Below are positions 4,021 to 5,552 of a stretch of 5,552 nucleotides of DNA, one piece after another. A program made the position numbers and the translations under genes. The DNA is taken from NCBI GenBank assembly GCA_035544635.1, contig DATKDQ010000027.1:1-5552 (forward strand), written 5' to 3'. This DNA comes from DATAFT01 sp035544635 (GTDB lineage: Bacteria > Acidobacteriota > Thermoanaerobaculia > Multivoradales > Multivoraceae). The notes below the pieces were generated by a model. It ran no database searches and was not told the DNA's origin. It saw only the letters and a program-made list of their open reading frames with translations. Positions within the stretch are counted from its first letter, which is position 1. Each line of letters begins with the position of its first letter.

Positions 4021-5552
4021 CTACACGTCGCAGGTCGGAAACGCGCCCAGCGGCACCTGCGTGGCCTGGATAGCTCCCGGCGGGTTCTGCTTGCCGTCGG
4101 GCGAGTCGGGTGCGGCGGTGAAGAACGGCTGGTTGAGCGCGTTGTGGAAGCGCCGTGTCGTTCCGGCCGCGGTGTCGACCAGCGTGAGCTCCACCCGGAC
4201 GTTGGTCAGGCCGGCGATGAAGACCCAGAAGTTCCGCAGCGGGTGTTCCGCCGGCAGCGCGCAGGCGTCCCGCATCTTCACCACGATCTCGACGTTGCCC
4301 GGCTCGAAGAACTCGAACGCCGTCGAGGAGTCGGTGAGCTTGGTGGCGCGCGCGTCGCCCGAGTCTCCGCCCTGGGTGGCGAAATGGATGCGGACCAGAA
4401 AGCGGTCGAGCAGGCACACCGTGAAGTCGCCATCCTCGCAGGCGGGCACCGCCTCGTTGTCGTGGATCGTGACCGTCGCCGACGACGGCACGCCCAGCGT
4501 CGCCCCTCCCGTGGGCTGGCTGAGGACGACCGCGAACGTCTCGTCGCCCTCGAAGTCGGTGTCGTCGAGGATCGGGATCTCGATCGTCTGGTCGGCGGCG
4601 TCGCCGGCGGCCCAGTGGAGCGAGCCGCTCACCGCGGTGTAGTCCTGGCCCGCCCTGGCGGAGCCGTCCATGGTGTCGTACCCGACCGAGACCGCGCCCT
4701 GGGCGCCTCCGGTGCGCCCGACCGTGACCAGCGCGTGCGCCATGGCTTCGCCGACGCTGAAGCTGTCGCTGGTGAACGCGAGCTGACCCGCAGTCACGGC
4801 GCCATCGTCGTCGACGATCGTCAGCGTGGCCACCGACGGGTTGCCGAGCGTCGCTCCTCCGGTGGGATTCGACAGGGTGAGCACGACGGTCTCGTTCGGC
4901 TCGGCGATGGTGTCGTCGATGATCGGCACGTCGAAGGTCTTGACGCCGACCTCGCCGTCCGCCCAGGCGAGCATGCCGCTGGCGGCGGTGTAGTCCTGCC
5001 CCGCGGTGGCGGTTCCATCGCTCGTCGCGTAGCTCACGCCGACCGCCCCGTCGTCGCCGCCCGTGCGCTCGACCTGGATGACCGCGCTCCCCACGCTCTC
5101 GTTGCGGCTGTAGTTGGCGCTGGTGAAGCGGATCTGGCCGGGGGCGTCGGCCGGGGGTGGCGGGGGCGGCGGAGGAGGCGGCGGCGGAGGAGGAGGCGCG
5201 GTCTGCTCGACGATGATCCGCCCCGCCATGCCGAAGCTGCCGGCGGCTCCGTGCACCTCGCAGAAGTACCCGAACGTGCCGGGCGCAGAGAAGACATCGA
5301 GAGTGAAGGAGAAGCTGCTCGCGACGGGAGTGCCGTTGCCACCCTGTCCGTCGCACCCACCCGACGCACACCGAAAGCACGTGGAGCCGAAGGTGCAGGA
5401 ACCGGAGTAGCCGTCGGAGCGGACATTGTGCGGGAGCGCCGTGTTTCCCTTCTGGAAGGTCACGGTGTCTCCGACCTCGATGGTCACCTCGGCGGGCGAG
5501 AAGGCGCTGTCGATCACGTTGACGACGTGATTGGCGGCGAGAGCGGGCGCGG
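4021..5552 (-). CDS. Secreted cupredoxin (plastocyanin-like)/tandem Calx-beta fusion protein (5' end cut off by window edge)
   Basis: An exported multidomain protein; function unknown, plausibly a copper-binding surface or extracellular protein. The frame is open through the right edge, giving 509 visible residues. The first visible residues, APALAANHVVN, look like the end of a signal peptide (cleavage near ALA/A). Numbering from the in-frame GTG at 5517: a cupredoxin spans about 1-104, with likely copper ligands His30 (PHNV), Cys86 and His89 (YFCEVH) and Met97. Its loop carries four cysteines (41, 47, 50, 55). A 15-proline linker (108-122) leads to two Calx-beta domains (about 127-239 and 244-356), each with GQDYTA and PTGGATLG; Calx-beta folds commonly bind calcium in extracellular adhesion-type proteins. 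The last ~140 residues (about 359-498; Cys 360, 368, 419, 496; NFWVFIAGLTNV at 429-440) resemble, from memory, a C-terminal domain frequent in Acidobacteriota exported proteins. The stop is TAG at 4023-4021. GTG 5517 is not the real start, since the frame continues upstream into signal-peptide sequence. Confidence 0.9.
   Translation of the reverse strand, partial: APALAANHVVNVIDSAFSPAEVTIEVGDTVTFQKGNTALPHNVRSDGYSGSCTFGSTCFRCASGGCDGQGGNGTPVASSFSFTLDVFSAPGTFGYFCEVHGAAGSFGMAGRIIVEQTAPPPPPPPPPPPPPPPADAPGQIRFTSANYSRNESVGSAVIQVERTGGDDGAVGVSYATSDGTATAGQDYTAASGMLAWADGEVGVKTFDVPIIDDTIAEPNETVVLTLSNPTGGATLGNPSVATLTIVDDDGAVTAGQLAFTSDSFSVGEAMAHALVTVGRTGGAQGAVSVGYDTMDGSARAGQDYTAVSGSLHWAAGDAADQTIEIPILDDTDFEGDETFAVVLSQPTGGATLGVPSSATVTIHDNEAVPACEDGDFTVCLLDRFLVRIHFATQGGDSGDARATKLTDSSTAFEFFEPGNVEIVVKMRDACALPAEHPLRNFWVFIAGLTNVRVELTLVDTAAGTTRRFHNALNQPFFTAAPDSPDGKQNPPGAIQATQVPLGAFPTCDV
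4450..4788 (-). repeat. Calx-beta repeat unit 2
   Basis: Encodes residues 244-356 (numbering from GTG 5517), the second of two in-frame Calx-beta copies. It aligns with unit 1 without a single gap at a 117-residue (351-base) offset: GQ..FTS, GQDYTA, PTGGATLG and the closing TI.D all keep this spacing. By hand count about 60 of 113 residues are identical. The acidic segment DDTDFEGDET (318-327) is the usual Calx-beta acidic stretch. Confidence 0.85.
4801..5139 (-). repeat. Calx-beta repeat unit 1
   Basis: Encodes residues 127-239 (numbering from GTG 5517), directly after the proline linker. It opens with GQIRFTS, has GQDYTA at 173-178, the acidic stretch DDTIAEPNET at 201-210 and PTGGATLG at 218-225, and ends in TIVDDDG. 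It is separated from unit 2 by only four residues (AVTA). The copies have diverged at many positions, so the duplication is not recent. Confidence 0.85.
5152..5196 (-). repeat. Fifteen-codon polyproline linker
   Basis: Fifteen consecutive CCN codons (residues 108-122 from GTG 5517) join the cupredoxin to the first Calx-beta domain. Codon use is mixed (CCT x5, CCG x7, CCC x2, CCA x1), so the tract is not one pure trinucleotide run. The plus (template) strand is G-rich, with two GGGGG runs plus several GG pairs. Long proline runs stall ribosomes and normally need EF-P for translation. Confidence 0.9.

Noticed and set aside
3959..5380. Minus-strand frame of 473 codons overlapping the secreted-protein gene
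   Set aside because: It is an off-frame reading rich in Arg/Gly; the alternative frame carries a cupredoxin copper site and two Calx-beta domains.
5515..5517. GTG as the start of the cupredoxin/Calx-beta gene
   Set aside because: The frame stays open to the window edge, and the upstream residues APALAANHVVN look like a signal-peptide end plus the first strand of the cupredoxin. The true start is outside the window.

Overview
The window is strongly GC-rich. It holds three genes, all on the minus strand, reading right to left: a secreted copper-protein/Calx-beta fusion (5' end cut by the right edge), a complete BipA/TypA ribosome GTPase, and a Ski2-like RNA helicase of the DUF3516 family (3' end cut by the left edge). 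Nearly all of the plus strand, including open frames of about 500 codons, is antisense shadow.

Likely source: a high-GC environmental bacterium. My best guess is Acidobacteriota, possibly Thermoanaerobaculia. This rests on remembered resemblance of the secreted protein's last ~140 residues, and of its cupredoxin, to exported proteins of that group. The DUF3516 helicase is best known from Actinobacteria, so the assignment is tentative.

Layout. At 4021-5552 (-) lies the end of a signal peptide, a plastocyanin-like domain with a recognisable His/Cys/His/Met copper site, a run of 15 prolines, two Calx-beta domains in gapless tandem (117-residue period), and a Cys-containing C-terminal domain. 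At 3757-4020 is a 264-base gap with a plausible sigma70-type promoter for bipA (TTGCCG, 17 bases, TACGCT). At 1909-3756 (-) is bipA/typA. At 1711-1908 is a 198-base gap with two GTAG-headed imperfect palindromes starting exactly 50 bases apart, resembling the GTAG class of REP elements, followed by an AT-rich patch that may be the helicase promoter. At 1-1710 (-) are the first 570 residues of the helicase.

The gaps of 198 and 264 bases suggest three separate transcription units rather than an operon. BipA (ribosome assembly and stress adaptation) and the helicase (RNA unwinding or turnover) both act on RNA or the ribosome, but nothing here shows that they work together. The secreted protein appears unrelated to them. 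I see no defence system, mobile-element gene, CRISPR array, tRNA or rRNA. The observations most worth following are the REP-like pair and the domain architecture and duplication of the secreted protein.
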